Under the pieces are notes generated by a model. It was not told the DNA's origin and searched no databases. It saw only the letters and a program-made list of their open reading frames with translations. From the NCBI RefSeq assembly GCF_003173595.1, contig NZ_QGNZ01000002.1:620001-684000 (forward strand): a DNA stretch of 64,000 bases. The letters are read 5' to 3'. Each line of letters begins with the position of its first letter. The first letter of the stretch is position 1. This DNA is from Pedobacter yonginensis (lineage in GTDB: Bacteria > Bacteroidota > Bacteroidia > Sphingobacteriales > Sphingobacteriaceae). The position numbers and the translations under genes are program-made. Below, in pieces: positions 15,445 to 26,608 of this stretch.

Positions 15445-17082
15445 ATGTCAAAACAAGTAAAATACAATGTAGAAGCACGCGACGCCTTAAAACGCGGTGT
15501 TGATATTCTTGCAAATGCAGTTAAAGTAACATTAGGTCCGAAAGGCCGTAACGTAATTATCGATAAAAAATTCGGTTCGCCAGCCATTACTAAAGATGGT
15601 GTAACGGTTGCCAAAGAAATCGAATTGAAAGATGCGGTTGAAAACATGGGCGCCCAAATGGTTAAAGAAGTGGCTTCAAAAACAGCAGACATTGCTGGTG
15701 ATGGAACAACTACTGCTACAGTTTTAGCTCAGGCAATCATTACTACAGGTATTAAAAACGTTGCTGCTGGTGCAAATCCAATGGATTTAAAACGCGGTAT
15801 CGATAAAGCAGTTTTAGCTGTTGTAGAAAATTTAAAATCTCAGTCGCAAGCGGTTGGTGATGACAACAACAAAATCAAACAAGTTGCTTCTATCTCAGCA
15901 AACAATGATGAGGTAATTGGTTCTTTAATTGCTGAGGCCATGAGCAAAGTTGGTAAAGATGGTGTAATTACTGTTGAGGAAGCAAAAGGTACTGAAACTG
16001 AAGTTAAAACAGTTGAAGGTATGCAATTTGACAGAGGTTATTTATCTCCATATTTTGTGACCAATGCAGATAAAATGGAAGCTGAATTAGAAAATCCTTA
16101 CATTTTAATCTACGACAAAAAAATCAGCAACATGAAAGAATTGCTGCCGGTTTTAGAAAAAACTGTTCAAACAGGTAAACCATTGGTAATCATTTCAGAA
16201 GATTTAGATGGTGAAGCTTTAGCTACATTAGTAGTGAACAAAATCCGCGGTTCGTTAAAAGTTGTTGCTGTTAAAGCTCCAGGTTTTGGCGATAGAAGAA
16301 AAGCAATGTTAGAAGACATCGCAATTTTAACTGGTGGTATTGTAGTTTCAGAAGAAAGAGGTTACAAATTAGAAAATGCTGATTTAACGTACTTAGGCTC
16401 TGCTGAGAAAGTTGTTGTTGATAAAGACAATACAACTGTTATTAACGGTGCTGGTAACTCTGATGATATTAAATCTCGCGTTAGCCAAATCAAATCTCAA
16501 ATCGAAACCACTACTTCTGATTACGATAAAGAAAAATTACAAGAGCGTTTAGCTAAATTGGCTGGCGGTGTTGCAGTTCTTTACGTAGGTGCAGCGAGTG
16601 AAGTTGAAATGAAAGAGAAAAAAGACCGTGTTGATGATGCTTTACATGCAACTCGTGCAGCTGTAGAAGAAGGTATTGTTGCAGGTGGTGGTGTTGCTTT
16701 CATCCGTGCGGTTGAAGCATTAGCTAACTTGAAAGGTGTTAATGAAGACGAAAATACGGGTATTCAAATTATTCGTCGTGCAATTGAAGAGCCTTTACGT
16801 CAAATCTGCGAAAATGCAGGTATCGAAGGTTCTATTGTAGTTCAAAAAGTAAAAGAAGGTACAGCCGATTTCGGTTATAATGCTCGTACTGATGTTTACG
16901 AAAACTTAATTGGTGCCGGTGTTATCGATCCAACCAAAGTAAGTCGTGTAGCCTTAGAAAACGCAGCATCTATTGCAGCGATGTTATTAACAACTGAAGT
17001 TGTATTGGCAGACGAGCCTGAAGAAGCTGGTGCTGGCGCTCATCCTCCAATGGGTGGCGGTGGTATGGGTGGTATGATGTAA
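15445..17082 (+). CDS. groEL: GroEL chaperonin
   Basis: A 545-residue 60-kDa chaperonin, full family length. Visible signatures include [18 protein letters not shown], the ATPase loop [31 protein letters not shown] and the C-terminal GGM tail ([10 protein letters not shown]). It forms the double ring that folds cytosolic proteins with GroES. Only one groEL occurs in this window. The codon usage is visibly more biased than in neighbours, as expected for high expression. Confidence 0.98.
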   Translation: MSKQVKYNVEARDALKRGVDILANAVKVTLGPKGRNVIIDKKFGSPAITKDGVTVAKEIELKDAVENMGAQMVKEVASKTADIAGDGTTTATVLAQAIITTGIKNVAAGANPMDLKRGIDKAVLAVVENLKSQSQAVGDDNNKIKQVASISANNDEVIGSLIAEAMSKVGKDGVITVEEAKGTETEVKTVEGMQFDRGYLSPYFVTNADKMEAELENPYILIYDKKISNMKELLPVLEKTVQTGKPLVIISEDLDGEALATLVVNKIRGSLKVVAVKAPGFGDRRKAMLEDIAILTGGIVVSEERGYKLENADLTYLGSAEKVVVDKDNTTVINGAGNSDDIKSRVSQIKSQIETTTSDYDKEKLQERLAKLAGGVAVLYVGAASEVEMKEKKDRVDDALHATRAAVEEGIVAGGGVAFIRAVEALANLKGVNEDENTGIQIIRRAIEEPLRQICENAGIEGSIVVQKVKEGTADFGYNARTDVYENLIGAGVIDPTKVSRVALENAASIAAMLLTTEVVLADEPEEAGAGAHPPMGGGGMGGMM

Positions 17083-17129
17083 TTCACGCCCAACTGTCTC
17101 ACGCGAAATACTTTCGTGTAATAATATTG

Positions 17130-17160
17130 CCCTCAAGCTTAAAAGCTTGGGGGTTTTTTT
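17130..17160 (+). terminator. Intrinsic terminator of groESL
   Basis: CCCTCAAGCTT (17130-17140) pairs with AAGCTTGGGGG (17143-17153), 11 bp with one G-U pair, followed by seven T residues. It lies 47 bp beyond the groEL stop codon. The rest of the gap to 17391 is AT-rich and shows no other clear element. Confidence 0.9.
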
Positions 17161-17391
17161 ATGCCTAAAAACCTTAATTTTTGGCTTTTTAGACTTTTGA
17201 CAACGTTTTTTTTATTCTATTCGTGTAAATATTTCACATTGTAAGCAAAAAATTACGTCCTTTGAATTAAATATTTAAAGATCATTTAACTACATCCACC
17301 TAATTAAGTGCTCTCTCAGAACGTTACATCGTAACGGCTTCTGATTCTTAAAAAGGTTTAGCCTTTAAATATTTCCCTAGTGTTTAGCTTT

Positions 17392-20300
17392 ATGAAGACC
17401 AGTTGTAGAAGGAAGTGGCATTGTGTTGCCCTGCTTGTTGGGGTATTGTTTTTTACCTCATCGTGTTTCGCTCAATTAAACATCACCAATGTTGATGCAG
17501 GACCATATACGCCTGGCAGTACGATAGCAGCCTTATTCAACATTGATCCCGCAACCTGCATCAGCCAAGGAAACACCTTTCAGCTTTATTTATCAGACGC
17601 AAACGGTAACTTTGCAACAGAAACCCAGATTGGCACTTATACGAGTTTTTATAGCACATACGTTAACGGTACCATTCCAAATGGTACGCCCCCCGGGACG
17701 GGCTATCGACTCAGAATAAAATCAACCACCCCTGCAATGGTCAGCTCAACTTCTGTACCATTTGAAATTAAAGCTGGAGCAGCCGTTTCCGCAAACATAT
17801 CATCATCCCCATTGTTAAAGAGTACCGATCCAGAAACGTTTGGAACCTGTATTCCTGCTGCCAATAAAGATTTCTTTTTCAACGATTTATCTACGGCCGG
17901 AAGTACCGTTACCGCCTCCATTATCGACGAAATTAATGGTGGCACAGTAGGAAATTTAAATTTTGCATCTGGAGTGCCTTCGTTCCGAGCGCAATTGGCT
18001 CATTACACCATTTTTACTAAAGCCCTTAGGCCAGACGGAACAGTGGGTACAAAGGCCTATTTAATTGTGAACAATCCCGTTGTAACTGCTTTTGCCACAA
18101 GTGGAAATAACATTGTTTGTTTACCAGCAGGGTTTTTAGAATTCACCGTTACCACTTCTGGAACAGGTGGCATACAAAATAATTTTCCTGGCGATATTTA
18201 TAAGATTAATTGGGGCGATAACACAACTTCTACATTTACTTTATGCGACATTCTAACCAATTCGGATAAGGTAAGGCACCTATACACTAAATCATCTTGC
18301 GGAATAAACTCTACAGGCAGTAGCGGGACAATTTATAATGTTTTCGATGTGGTGGTAAGTGTAAACAATAGCTTCTGTGGCGACATTGGAACTGCGGTTT
18401 CTACAACAGCGAAAGTTGTGGTTAAGCCGGTTAACTCATTTACATTTGGAACACCTGGATGTAAAGCAACTGATATCACTTTTGTAAATACATCTGTTGT
18501 TGGGGAAAATCCTAATACAAATACGCCTGGCTGTACGCCAAATAATGTAACCTATAATTGGTTTGTAGATGGCGTAATTGTGAAAGCAAATCAACCGCGT
18601 TCTTATAATTTGGTTTATAATTTCCCTACACGTGGCCCACATATTATTCGATTGGAATCCAACAGCAATGGAGCGTGTAATGCAGATCCTGTTGAAATGC
18701 CAATCTGTATTCAGGATCCACCTCAACCTGCCTTTACCTTGCCTTCTCATACCGTTTGCGCACCTGGAACCTTAAAAGCAACAGACACGTCGATTATTGA
18801 TCCAATTTGCAGCGGAACCAACATTTATAATTGGACAGTTAGCCCTGCAGTTACATTCGCGAATGGTACCACAGCAGCAAGCAAAGAACCCGAATTTAAT
18901 TTTACGGTTCCGGGCGATTATGTAATTACACTAAGCATTTCCTCGGCGTCTTGCGGAAATATTGTATCTGCTCCTCAAACAGTGGTAGTAAACACAAATC
19001 CAACAGCTGTACTTTCACCAGATATAGTATTGTGTAACTTAGCCACCTACGATTTCAATCCGACTACAACTGGCCCAACCAAAACAACAATTACAGGAAG
19101 TGCACCTGGAGCACTAAACCCCTATTTATGGACAATTACGGGCGGCAGCTTCACCTTTACGGGTGGAACAAGCGCTACTTCGCAATATCCATCCATAAAA
19201 TTTAACGATTATGTTGAATACACCATAACCGTTACCCATACCAATAATTGCGGCACAGCTACGGCAACGCAAAAACTTAATTTTATTACCGCTCCGGTGG
19301 TAAATGCCGGACCAGATCAAACCACTTGTTTTATTGGGGCAAACTTTGCCTTAAATGGGGCAATAACCGGTACCATCATCAGCCAAAGTTGGGTGGGTGG
19401 AGCAGGAACATTCAATCCAGATAGAAACGCATTAAATGCAACTTACACTCCAACAGCAGCAGAAAAAGCCGCTGGAAGCGTAAATTTAATTCTTCGAGCC
19501 ATAACCGGTTTAACCGGTACTTGCGCCCAAGTTGATGATGAAGTTGTATTAACTATCGCACCAAACGTTACCATTAACAGCTCTGCAACAAAAACAATCT
19601 GTACAGGAACGTCGGTAAACTATACGCCAACCAGCAATCCAACAGGTGCAACTTATACTTGGACTGCAACCGGTTCTGCTGCCGCAGCTGGTTTCACCGC
19701 CTCTGGTTCTGGATCAATAAATGATATTTTAACCAACAGTGATTTATCCGCCGATGCTACTGTAACTTACATAATTACTCCCCGCCTGAATAATTGCGAT
19801 GGAGTTCCTTTTACATTAGTTGTTACCATAAAAGCACAAAGCGTGGGTGGCACAACCAGTGGCGACGCTGCTGTTTGTAGTGGCGGAAACGGAGGCAACA
19901 TAAGCTTAAGCGGACAGATTGGGAGCATTGTTAGATGGGAAAGATCTGTTGATAATGGTGTGAGCTGGCTTCCAATTGCTTCTACAGCAAATCCATTTGT
20001 TTTCTCAAACTTAACAGTAACTACGCAGTTTAGAGCGGTTGTATCTAACGGAATTTGTGCAGAAGCCAATTCGTCAATTACCACAATTACGGTTAATCCA
20101 GGCACAACCACTTCAAATGCAGGAGCAAACCAAAGTTTGTGTAGTGGCAACCAAGTTACCTTGAACGGAAATAACCCTGCGCCCTATACTGGAATTTGGA
20201 CCCTAGTATCGGGCCAAACCAGCGTTACCATTACCGACCCAACGCTATACAATACTACGGTTACCGGTTTAGTGCCAGGAGAAAATTACACGTTTAGATG

Positions 20301-22779
20301 GACAATATCTGGTTTTGCAACGTGCCCAAGCACATTTGCTGAAACTACAGTTACCTATTATGCAAGTTTAGTAAACACGGTAACAGCAGCGCTTACAACC
20401 GTATGCTCGGGTTCTAACACTGCGATAGTGGGCAATACCCCAACTGGCGGAAACGGAACCTATAATTTTCAATGGCAAAGTAGTCCAGATGGGACATCTT
20501 GGACGGATATTAATGGCCAAACAGGGAAAGATTTGAGTGTTACCATCACCACATCAACTTTTTACAGACGCATTGTAAACAGTAGTACCTGCACCTCCAA
20601 CAGCAATGTTATCCAAATTCAAACGGTAGCTGGCATTGCCAACAATACAGTTTCTGCCAATCAAAGCATTTGTGCTGGAGATTTGGCTAGTCCTTTAACG
20701 GGTTTAACTCCCACTGGAGGAAGTGGCACTTACACCTACCAATGGCAATCGAGCTTAGACAACGGTGTAACCTGGCTTGACGTTATCGGTGCAACAGGAA
20801 TTAACTTTGCTCCTCCCCAACCAACTACAACCATTTTATACCGCCGATTGGTATCTAGTGGTGCTTGTTCAAACAATGTGAGCAATCAGGTAAAAATCAC
20901 CGTTAATCCGGTGGCTAAAGCAGAAATCACCTTTCTAACAGATAAGGGTTGTACGCCATTTATTTTGACGCCTGCAAATGTTAAGGCAACACCATACCCT
21001 GATCGAAACAACACTTATACTTGGTTTGCAGATAATGGTCAAATCGGAACAGGAATCACCTTTCCGGGCTACACCATTGTTGGCGATAATAAAACCGTGG
21101 TAATCAAATTGGTTGTAACCAGTAGCTTAGGCTGTATCGGCGCGGAAACCAGCCACGCATTTTCAACACAACAAAGCATCACAGCAAGTTACACACAATC
21201 TGCAACACAAGGCTGTGGCCCTTTAAGCGTAAACTTCACCAATACTTCTAACTCATTAACGGGCTCTACATTTAAATGGGATTTTGGTAACGGAACCACC
21301 TCAAATTTAGCACAGCCTCCTGCAGTGGTTTATCAGGCAGATCCAACCGGAAAGGACATAACATATACGGTTGTTTTAACCGCTACTACGCCATGTGGGG
21401 CTACAACGCAAACCTCAACAGTATTTGTTCAAGGCAAGGCAGTTTCAATTTTCAGTCCGGATAAAACGGCCGGATGCTCCCCGTTATCGGTTAATTTTAG
21501 CAATACATCTCCAGTGAGTTCGGGGACAACATATACCTTTGATTTTAATGACGGTTCGCCGCTTCTAACCACTACAGATAGAAGTACTGTGAGCCATACA
21601 TTTACCACCTTGGTTGTTCGTGATTATGTAATTACCATGACGGCAGAAAATAGCTGTGGGAAAAGCACATCAAGCTATACTCTAAGGGTTTCGCCGAATG
21701 ATATCACACCAGAAATGGTGGTAAATGCAAATGAGCTGCAAGGCTGTGCACCACTAACTGTGAATTTTTACAACAATACAAAAGGAGCAAGTCGTTTCGT
21801 TTACGATTTTGGCGACGGTACAGGTGCACAAGTAACCAACTCAGCTCCAGAAGTGGTTCAACATGTATTTACTAAAGGCGGTGTTTATACCGTAACTTTA
21901 TACGCTACCAATAATTGTTCGAGCGCACAAACTACCGAAACGATAACTGTACTGGAGCAACCAACCGTAGGTTTTACATCAGATAGAACAATTGGCTGCG
22001 ACGGAACACTAGTAAAATTTAAGAACACGAGCACCAATGCAATAGGGTATTTATGGGATTTTGGAGATGGCACTACTTCAGCAGAATTTGAACCGCAACA
22101 TACCTACAATGGTTCTGGTAAAAATTATACGGTTACATTAACATCAACCAACAGTTTAGGTTGTAAAAATAGCGTAACGGTACAAAACTACATCAACATA
22201 GTTGCGCCTCCCCAAGCATTTTTTAGCATTAACCCTGGTAATGAAACTTCCATTCCAAATTATACCTTTAACTTTAAAGATACCAGTTTGGGTGCGGTTA
22301 GTTGGGAATGGAATTTTGGCGACGGATCGGTTTCTACGCTGCAAAATCCAAACCACACCTACGCAGAAGAAGGTGTTTATAATGTTACACTGAAAATTAT
22401 CAGTAAAGAGGGTTGTACCGCAAATACCTTCCAATCGGTAAGAATTATTGGGGTTCCTGGATATTTGAATCTTCCTAATTCATTTATGCCCGCAAGTGCA
22501 AAAAATGAGCTTCGTACGTTCAAGGCCAAAGGTAGAGGTATGCAGGAATGGCGCATGATGGTTTTTAATAAGTGGGGCGAAATGCTTTGGGAAACAACCA
22601 AACTTGATGATGGAGGCCCGCAAGAGGGTTGGGATGGAACATACAACGGCCAACCACAGCCTCAAGGCGTTTATTATTGGAGAATAGAAGTAAAATTTAT
22701 CAACGGAAGCGACTGGAAAGGAATGACATACGATTCTTCTCCACCGAGAAAAACAGGCTTAATATATTTAATTAGATGA
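17392..22779 (+). CDS. Large PKD-repeat surface protein with type IX (CHU_C) sorting domain
   Basis: A 1795-residue secreted protein. A signal peptide (hydrophobic core VALLVGVLFFTSSCFA) opens the protein; the ATG at 17392 is preferred to a GTG at 17380. The body is Thr/Asn/Gly-rich with Ig-like repeats of CxGxN type, then five recognisable PKD domains with DFGDGT-type motifs near residues 1294, 1381, 1469, 1554 and 1639. The last 105 residues (from YLNLPNSFMPASA) form a gliding-motility-associated CHU_C domain, with KWGEMLWET, GWDGTYNGQPQPQGVYYW, the type B sorting signal of the type IX secretion system. Adhesion or matrix function is likely. The PorP/SprF gene overlaps its end. Confidence 0.93.
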   Translation: MKTSCRRKWHCVALLVGVLFFTSSCFAQLNITNVDAGPYTPGSTIAALFNIDPATCISQGNTFQLYLSDANGNFATETQIGTYTSFYSTYVNGTIPNGTPPGTGYRLRIKSTTPAMVSSTSVPFEIKAGAAVSANISSSPLLKSTDPETFGTCIPAANKDFFFNDLSTAGSTVTASIIDEINGGTVGNLNFASGVPSFRAQLAHYTIFTKALRPDGTVGTKAYLIVNNPVVTAFATSGNNIVCLPAGFLEFTVTTSGTGGIQNNFPGDIYKINWGDNTTSTFTLCDILTNSDKVRHLYTKSSCGINSTGSSGTIYNVFDVVVSVNNSFCGDIGTAVSTTAKVVVKPVNSFTFGTPGCKATDITFVNTSVVGENPNTNTPGCTPNNVTYNWFVDGVIVKANQPRSYNLVYNFPTRGPHIIRLESNSNGACNADPVEMPICIQDPPQPAFTLPSHTVCAPGTLKATDTSIIDPICSGTNIYNWTVSPAVTFANGTTAASKEPEFNFTVPGDYVITLSISSASCGNIVSAPQTVVVNTNPTAVLSPDIVLCNLATYDFNPTTTGPTKTTITGSAPGALNPYLWTITGGSFTFTGGTSATSQYPSIKFNDYVEYTITVTHTNNCGTATATQKLNFITAPVVNAGPDQTTCFIGANFALNGAITGTIISQSWVGGAGTFNPDRNALNATYTPTAAEKAAGSVNLILRAITGLTGTCAQVDDEVVLTIAPNVTINSSATKTICTGTSVNYTPTSNPTGATYTWTATGSAAAAGFTASGSGSINDILTNSDLSADATVTYIITPRLNNCDGVPFTLVVTIKAQSVGGTTSGDAAVCSGGNGGNISLSGQIGSIVRWERSVDNGVSWLPIASTANPFVFSNLTVTTQFRAVVSNGICAEANSSITTITVNPGTTTSNAGANQSLCSGNQVTLNGNNPAPYTGIWTLVSGQTSVTITDPTLYNTTVTGLVPGENYTFRWTISGFATCPSTFAETTVTYYASLVNTVTAALTTVCSGSNTAIVGNTPTGGNGTYNFQWQSSPDGTSWTDINGQTGKDLSVTITTSTFYRRIVNSSTCTSNSNVIQIQTVAGIANNTVSANQSICAGDLASPLTGLTPTGGSGTYTYQWQSSLDNGVTWLDVIGATGINFAPPQPTTTILYRRLVSSGACSNNVSNQVKITVNPVAKAEITFLTDKGCTPFILTPANVKATPYPDRNNTYTWFADNGQIGTGITFPGYTIVGDNKTVVIKLVVTSSLGCIGAETSHAFSTQQSITASYTQSATQGCGPLSVNFTNTSNSLTGSTFKWDFGNGTTSNLAQPPAVVYQADPTGKDITYTVVLTATTPCGATTQTSTVFVQGKAVSIFSPDKTAGCSPLSVNFSNTSPVSSGTTYTFDFNDGSPLLTTTDRSTVSHTFTTLVVRDYVITMTAENSCGKSTSSYTLRVSPNDITPEMVVNANELQGCAPLTVNFYNNTKGASRFVYDFGDGTGAQVTNSAPEVVQHVFTKGGVYTVTLYATNNCSSAQTTETITVLEQPTVGFTSDRTIGCDGTLVKFKNTSTNAIGYLWDFGDGTTSAEFEPQHTYNGSGKNYTVTLTSTNSLGCKNSVTVQNYINIVAPPQAFFSINPGNETSIPNYTFNFKDTSLGAVSWEWNFGDGSVSTLQNPNHTYAEEGVYNVTLKIISKEGCTANTFQSVRIIGVPGYLNLPNSFMPASAKNELRTFKAKGRGMQEWRMMVFNKWGEMLWETTKLDDGGPQEGWDGTYNGQPQPQGVYYWRIEVKFINGSDWKGMTYDSSPPRKTGLIYLIR

Positions 22780-23798
22780 TGATGAGGAGGATGAAGCTAT
22801 TGATGCTTGTGTTGATTATGCCCTTAATTTCTTTAGGGCAAGACCACATATTTTCGCAATTTTACAATGCACCAATTTACTTAAACCCTGCATTAACTGG
22901 ACAGTTTGAAGGGGATATTCGGTTTAATGCCTTGTACAGAAATCAATGGAGCGGTTTGGCTAGCGACTTTTCATACATGAGTGCTTCTGCCGATTTAAAC
23001 CTTCATAAAATTAATAGTGGCTTGGGCTTAATTTTTAACCGAAGTAGTGAAGGAACAGCTTATCTAACAAAAAACAATGTTGCTGTAAGTTATTCTTATA
23101 TCATCGGGGGTGATGATTTCACATTATCCTTTGGTTTGCAAGGCGGCATCACCAACCAAAAACTAGATTGGAGCAAACTCGTGTTTGGCGATCAGATCGA
23201 CCTCAATCAAGGCTATATTCCAGGGAGTGTTTCCGGTGCTGAAAGACCAAGCGTTGACAGTCGCTTCTATTTTGATGCAAATGCGGGCGCCAACTTGGTT
23301 TATGGTAAATTTATGTTAGGTGCAGGAATGCATCACCTTAATCGTCCAGACGAATCATTGAGTGGTTTTCAATCTAAGCTGCCAATCCGAATTTCAGGGA
23401 ATTTAAGCTACAAGCTTTCTTTAATTCCAGATCAATACGATCGAGATGGCACCTATCTCATCCCTTCTGTTGTGGTTTACAAGCAGCAGAATGTAATGTC
23501 GTACAGTTTTGGCACGCAGTTTAAATACGCAGGCATTAATGCTGGAATTTGGTTCCGCAATGATGGAAATTCAAACGGCAACGATGCAGTGGTGTTTTCG
23601 GTTATCTTCGATATTTTTAACCGTAGAACCAATGGCGAAAAGTTTAGATTGGGAATAAGCCATGATGCCACGACCTCAAAATTAAATTACACCAATACCA
23701 GTGGATCTACCGAAATCGGAATAGGCTATGAGAAATATTTTCCAAATAGTTCAAACGGTGGAAGGGCAAATGGGTTAAGATGTTACGATTTTTATTAA
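22776..23798 (+). CDS. PorP/SprF-family type IX secretion membrane protein
   Basis: A 340-residue outer-membrane beta-barrel protein. After a short signal peptide (ending LISLGQ) it shows the family opening DHIFSQFYNAPIYLNPALTG and repeated amphipathic strands, ending in a beta-signal-like aromatic terminus (LRCYDFY). PorP/SprF proteins accompany CHU_C cargo and are thought to anchor or pass it at the cell surface. The start codon overlaps the stop of the cargo gene by 4 bp, so the pair is translationally coupled and probably functionally dedicated. Confidence 0.93.
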   Translation: MMMRRMKLLMLVLIMPLISLGQDHIFSQFYNAPIYLNPALTGQFEGDIRFNALYRNQWSGLASDFSYMSASADLNLHKINSGLGLIFNRSSEGTAYLTKNNVAVSYSYIIGGDDFTLSFGLQGGITNQKLDWSKLVFGDQIDLNQGYIPGSVSGAERPSVDSRFYFDANAGANLVYGKFMLGAGMHHLNRPDESLSGFQSKLPIRISGNLSYKLSLIPDQYDRDGTYLIPSVVVYKQQNVMSYSFGTQFKYAGINAGIWFRNDGNSNGNDAVVFSVIFDIFNRRTNGEKFRLGISHDATTSKLNYTNTSGSTEIGIGYEKYFPNSSNGGRANGLRCYDFY

Positions 23799-23824
23799 TT
23801 TGGCATAGTTAAATCCATGTCGAA

Positions 23825-24484
23825 ATGAACCATCTCTTAGAAAGCAGTCATTTTTTAACCCAAAGCGAAGTCAATAAATTTCTCCTAGCCACGCTATTAT
23901 GTGGCCTAATTGGTGCCGAACGTGAGTATAGAAGTAAATCAGCAGGCCTAAAAACCATGATGATGATTGGTTTGGGATCTACCCTGTTTACCATCCTCTC
24001 TATAAAAATAGGTGCAACGAGCCAAGATAGAATTGCCTCAAATATTGTTACAGGAATTGGTTTTTTAGGTGCAGGTGTAATTTTTAAAGAAGAAAACAGA
24101 GTAAAGGGTTTAACCACAGCCTGCATCATTTGGATAGTTGCTGCAATCGGAATGGCAATTGGCTCAGGCTTTTATGAACAAGCCATTGGTGTTACCGCGG
24201 TGGTGCTTTTGGCCTTGATAATTTTTCCTTTTTTAGAAGAAATAGGAGATCGCCGCTTTACCAAACGCGTTTATAGGATTGTGAAAAAACAACATACACA
24301 AGGCGATTTAGAAAGCTATGAAGAAGTTTTTAAAGAAAGTAAACTCAAACCGCAACGCGGCAAGCATCAGCTGGTCAATAACATCATCACCGGAAATTGG
24401 GTAGCAACAGGCACCCCAAAAAATCATCAAAAATTTGTGGAGCGGATGTTAAAGGATAAAGAAATTATTGAGTTTGATTTTTAA
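23825..24484 (+). CDS. MgtC/SapB-family inner-membrane protein
   Basis: A 219-residue protein with the MgtC/SapB membrane domain: FLLATLLCGLIGAEREYRSK, GLKTMMMIGLGSTLFTI and IVTGIGFLGAGVIFKE are the conserved helices, followed by two more segments and a cytoplasmic tail of about 80 residues. The family is linked to Mg2+ homeostasis and inhibition of F-type ATP synthase in some pathogens; in free-living bacteria the role is unclear. Its last 20 bp overlap the 3' end of the convergent RDD gene. Confidence 0.88.
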   Translation: MNHLLESSHFLTQSEVNKFLLATLLCGLIGAEREYRSKSAGLKTMMMIGLGSTLFTILSIKIGATSQDRIASNIVTGIGFLGAGVIFKEENRVKGLTTACIIWIVAAIGMAIGSGFYEQAIGVTAVVLLALIIFPFLEEIGDRRFTKRVYRIVKKQHTQGDLESYEEVFKESKLKPQRGKHQLVNNIITGNWVATGTPKNHQKFVERMLKDKEIIEFDF

Positions 24485-24962
24485 AAGACCCAAACAAATC
24501 AACCCGCTGTTTTTGCAGAGCTAGCTTACGCTCATCCACAACCATTGTGTCAGAAAATCTGTCGTGCAATGGCGTGGATGGAATTCCAAGTGCTACAATA
24601 GCATCCAATGGTATCATTCTCAATAGGTTTCTGGTAAATGTTTTTTGAAAACTAAGGTCGCTACCATCAATGTTTACAGCTTTGGTTTTGGTAATTAATT
24701 TACCAAAAGATTTGCCGTTTAACATAAATTCGGTAAAGGCCATCATCACGCCATAAAAGAGGATACCAATAACACGGTCTGTAATTCCATCATCAATTGC
24801 ATCAATGAGTGTTGGATCAATGAGTGCTATTACAAATCCCAAACAAAATATCAAGGCGTAGATATAAATGGTGTCGATAACATGGTTAACAAACCGTAAA
24901 CTTGCCGATGCGCGGCAATAGCGGTAATCAATCTCTTGGTAGGGTGCAGATGTTAAATTCAT
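24465..24962 (-). CDS. RDD-family membrane protein
   Basis: A 165-residue protein starting at MNLTSAPYQEIDY; an upstream in-frame start at 25022 would add 20 residues and run into the serine dehydratase promoter. It has the RDD pattern: a first helix opening ASLRFVNHVIDTIYIYALIF (the usual Arg-Asp pair around R and D), a second helix, and GKSFGKLITKTKAVNIDGS then FTRNLLRMIPLDAI and HDRFSDTMVV at the end, all family hallmarks. Transport or stress-related function unknown. Confidence 0.87.
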   Translation of the reverse strand: MNLTSAPYQEIDYRYCRASASLRFVNHVIDTIYIYALIFCLGFVIALIDPTLIDAIDDGITDRVIGILFYGVMMAFTEFMLNGKSFGKLITKTKAVNIDGSDLSFQKTFTRNLLRMIPLDAIVALGIPSTPLHDRFSDTMVVDERKLALQKQRVDLFGSFKNQTQ

Positions 24963-25042
24963 TATGGAGCGTTTAATACATAAACTAAGATAAATATATA
25001 TTTCACATGAAAAAATTAACATATGAAATCCTAAAACAATCT

Positions 25043-25050
25043 TAGCTTTG
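25043..25050 (+). promoter_or_regulatory. Candidate -7 promoter element of serine dehydratase
   Basis: TAGCTTTG matches TAnnTTTG exactly and lies 17 nt before the start codon. No TTTG is found at the expected -33 spacing. Confidence 0.4.
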
Positions 25051-25067
25051 TATAACTCACTTACTTC

Positions 25068-26495
25068 ATGATTAAAGAACAGATTTCGGTTTTCGATATT
25101 TTTAAAATAGGCATTGGGCCATCAAGTTCACATACGCTTGGCCCGTGGAGAGCCGCTCAACAATTTACCGCATCACTTCAAGAAAAAAATCTTTTAGCTG
25201 AGGTAGAGATGGTTAAAATATTGCTCTATGGCTCTCTGGCTAAAACAGGCAAAGGCCATGGAACGGACGTGGCTATTCTTTTAGGCTTAACGGGTGCAGA
25301 TCCTGTAACCTTTGATGTTGACGCAGTAACCCCAACTTTTGAAGGCATACAAGAGCATAAGAAACTAAATCTTGCTGGGCAATTGATTATAGATTTCGAT
25401 TACCAAAACGACTTGCTTTTTCTGTTTTCAGAAAGTTTGCCCTTTCACCCAAACGCAGTAACCTTTCAAGCCTTTCTAAAAAGTGGTAAAGCTATCTCAG
25501 AAACCTATTACTCCATTGGTGGCGGTTTTGTTGTTAAAGAGGGTGAAGATAACAGCCAGAAAATTCAGGTCGACTTACCATTTCCAGTAGAAAAAGCAAA
25601 AGAACTTTTACATTGGTGCCTATCAACCGGGTTAAAAGTGAGTGAAATTGTTTTAGAAAATGAAACAGCTTGGCGACCAGAGTCGGTTACCAAAGCAGGT
25701 ATTCTTCAACATTTTGCTGTAATGCGAGATTGTATTTATCGTGGCTGCCATACCACGGGTTTTTTACCTGGTGGACTAGATGTTGCAAGAAGAGCGTTTC
25801 CACTAAACAAACGTTTGATTGGTAAAAGCGAATATCAGGACTATAACTCTTGGGTCGATGCCATTAGAAATGGCGGAAACGGTTTCAATTATATTTTAGA
25901 TTGGGTGAGCTGCTTTGCACTTGCGGTTAATGAAGAAAATGCTTCATTCGGACGGGTTGTAACGGCCCCAACAAATGGTGCCGCGGGTGTAATTCCAGCC
26001 GTTTTGCAATACTTTATCACTTTTTGCGATGGCTATTCTGACGAGAAGATTATTCAGTTTATTGCCTGTGCATCAGAAGTTGGAAGTATTTTCAAGAAGG
26101 GGGCAACCATTTCTGCTGCTATGGGCGGTTGTCAAGCCGAGATTGGGGTTTCATCTGCTATGGCTGCTGCTGCCTTAACCGAGTGTTTAGGTGGCTCTCA
26201 GCGTCAGGTTTTAATGGCTGCAGAAATCGCTATGGAACATCACTTGGGCTTAACCTGCGATCCGATTGGTGGCTTAGTGCAAATTCCTTGTATCGAGCGC
26301 AATACAATGGGCGCAATTAAGGCCATCACCGCAAGTCAGTTGGCTTTGCAAAGTAATCCCGATAAAGCTAAGGTTAGCTTAGATGCAGTGGTGAATACCA
26401 TGTGGGAAACCGCTTTAGATATGAATGCGAAATACAAAGAAACTTCTGATGGTGGCTTGGCAACCAACATTCCAATTAGTTTACCCGAGTGTTAA
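25068..26495 (+). CDS. sdaA: L-serine ammonia-lyase (iron-sulfur type, single chain)
   Basis: A 475-residue enzyme that deaminates L-serine to pyruvate and ammonia. The beta domain comes first ([15 protein letters not shown]), then the alpha catalytic domain with [15 protein letters not shown], and the cysteines expected to bind the [4Fe-4S] cluster in [21 protein letters not shown] and [11 protein letters not shown]. Length and order match the single-chain form of E. coli SdaA/SdaB rather than the split Gram-positive form. It is monocistronic; the 563 bp after it carry only repeats. Confidence 0.95.
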   Translation: MIKEQISVFDIFKIGIGPSSSHTLGPWRAAQQFTASLQEKNLLAEVEMVKILLYGSLAKTGKGHGTDVAILLGLTGADPVTFDVDAVTPTFEGIQEHKKLNLAGQLIIDFDYQNDLLFLFSESLPFHPNAVTFQAFLKSGKAISETYYSIGGGFVVKEGEDNSQKIQVDLPFPVEKAKELLHWCLSTGLKVSEIVLENETAWRPESVTKAGILQHFAVMRDCIYRGCHTTGFLPGGLDVARRAFPLNKRLIGKSEYQDYNSWVDAIRNGGNGFNYILDWVSCFALAVNEENASFGRVVTAPTNGAAGVIPAVLQYFITFCDGYSDEKIIQFIACASEVGSIFKKGATISAAMGGCQAEIGVSSAMAAAALTECLGGSQRQVLMAAEIAMEHHLGLTCDPIGGLVQIPCIERNTMGAIKAITASQLALQSNPDKAKVSLDAVVNTMWETALDMNAKYKETSDGGLATNIPISLPEC

Positions 26496-26608
26496 TTGAA
26501 TGTGCGTTCGGTTTAAAGCCCTAAAAGAACAAATTAAAGCCAATCAATTTCCATTAAAATACAGAAATCATTCATCAGGACGAGGTAAATTTTAAAATAC
26601 TTTTAACT

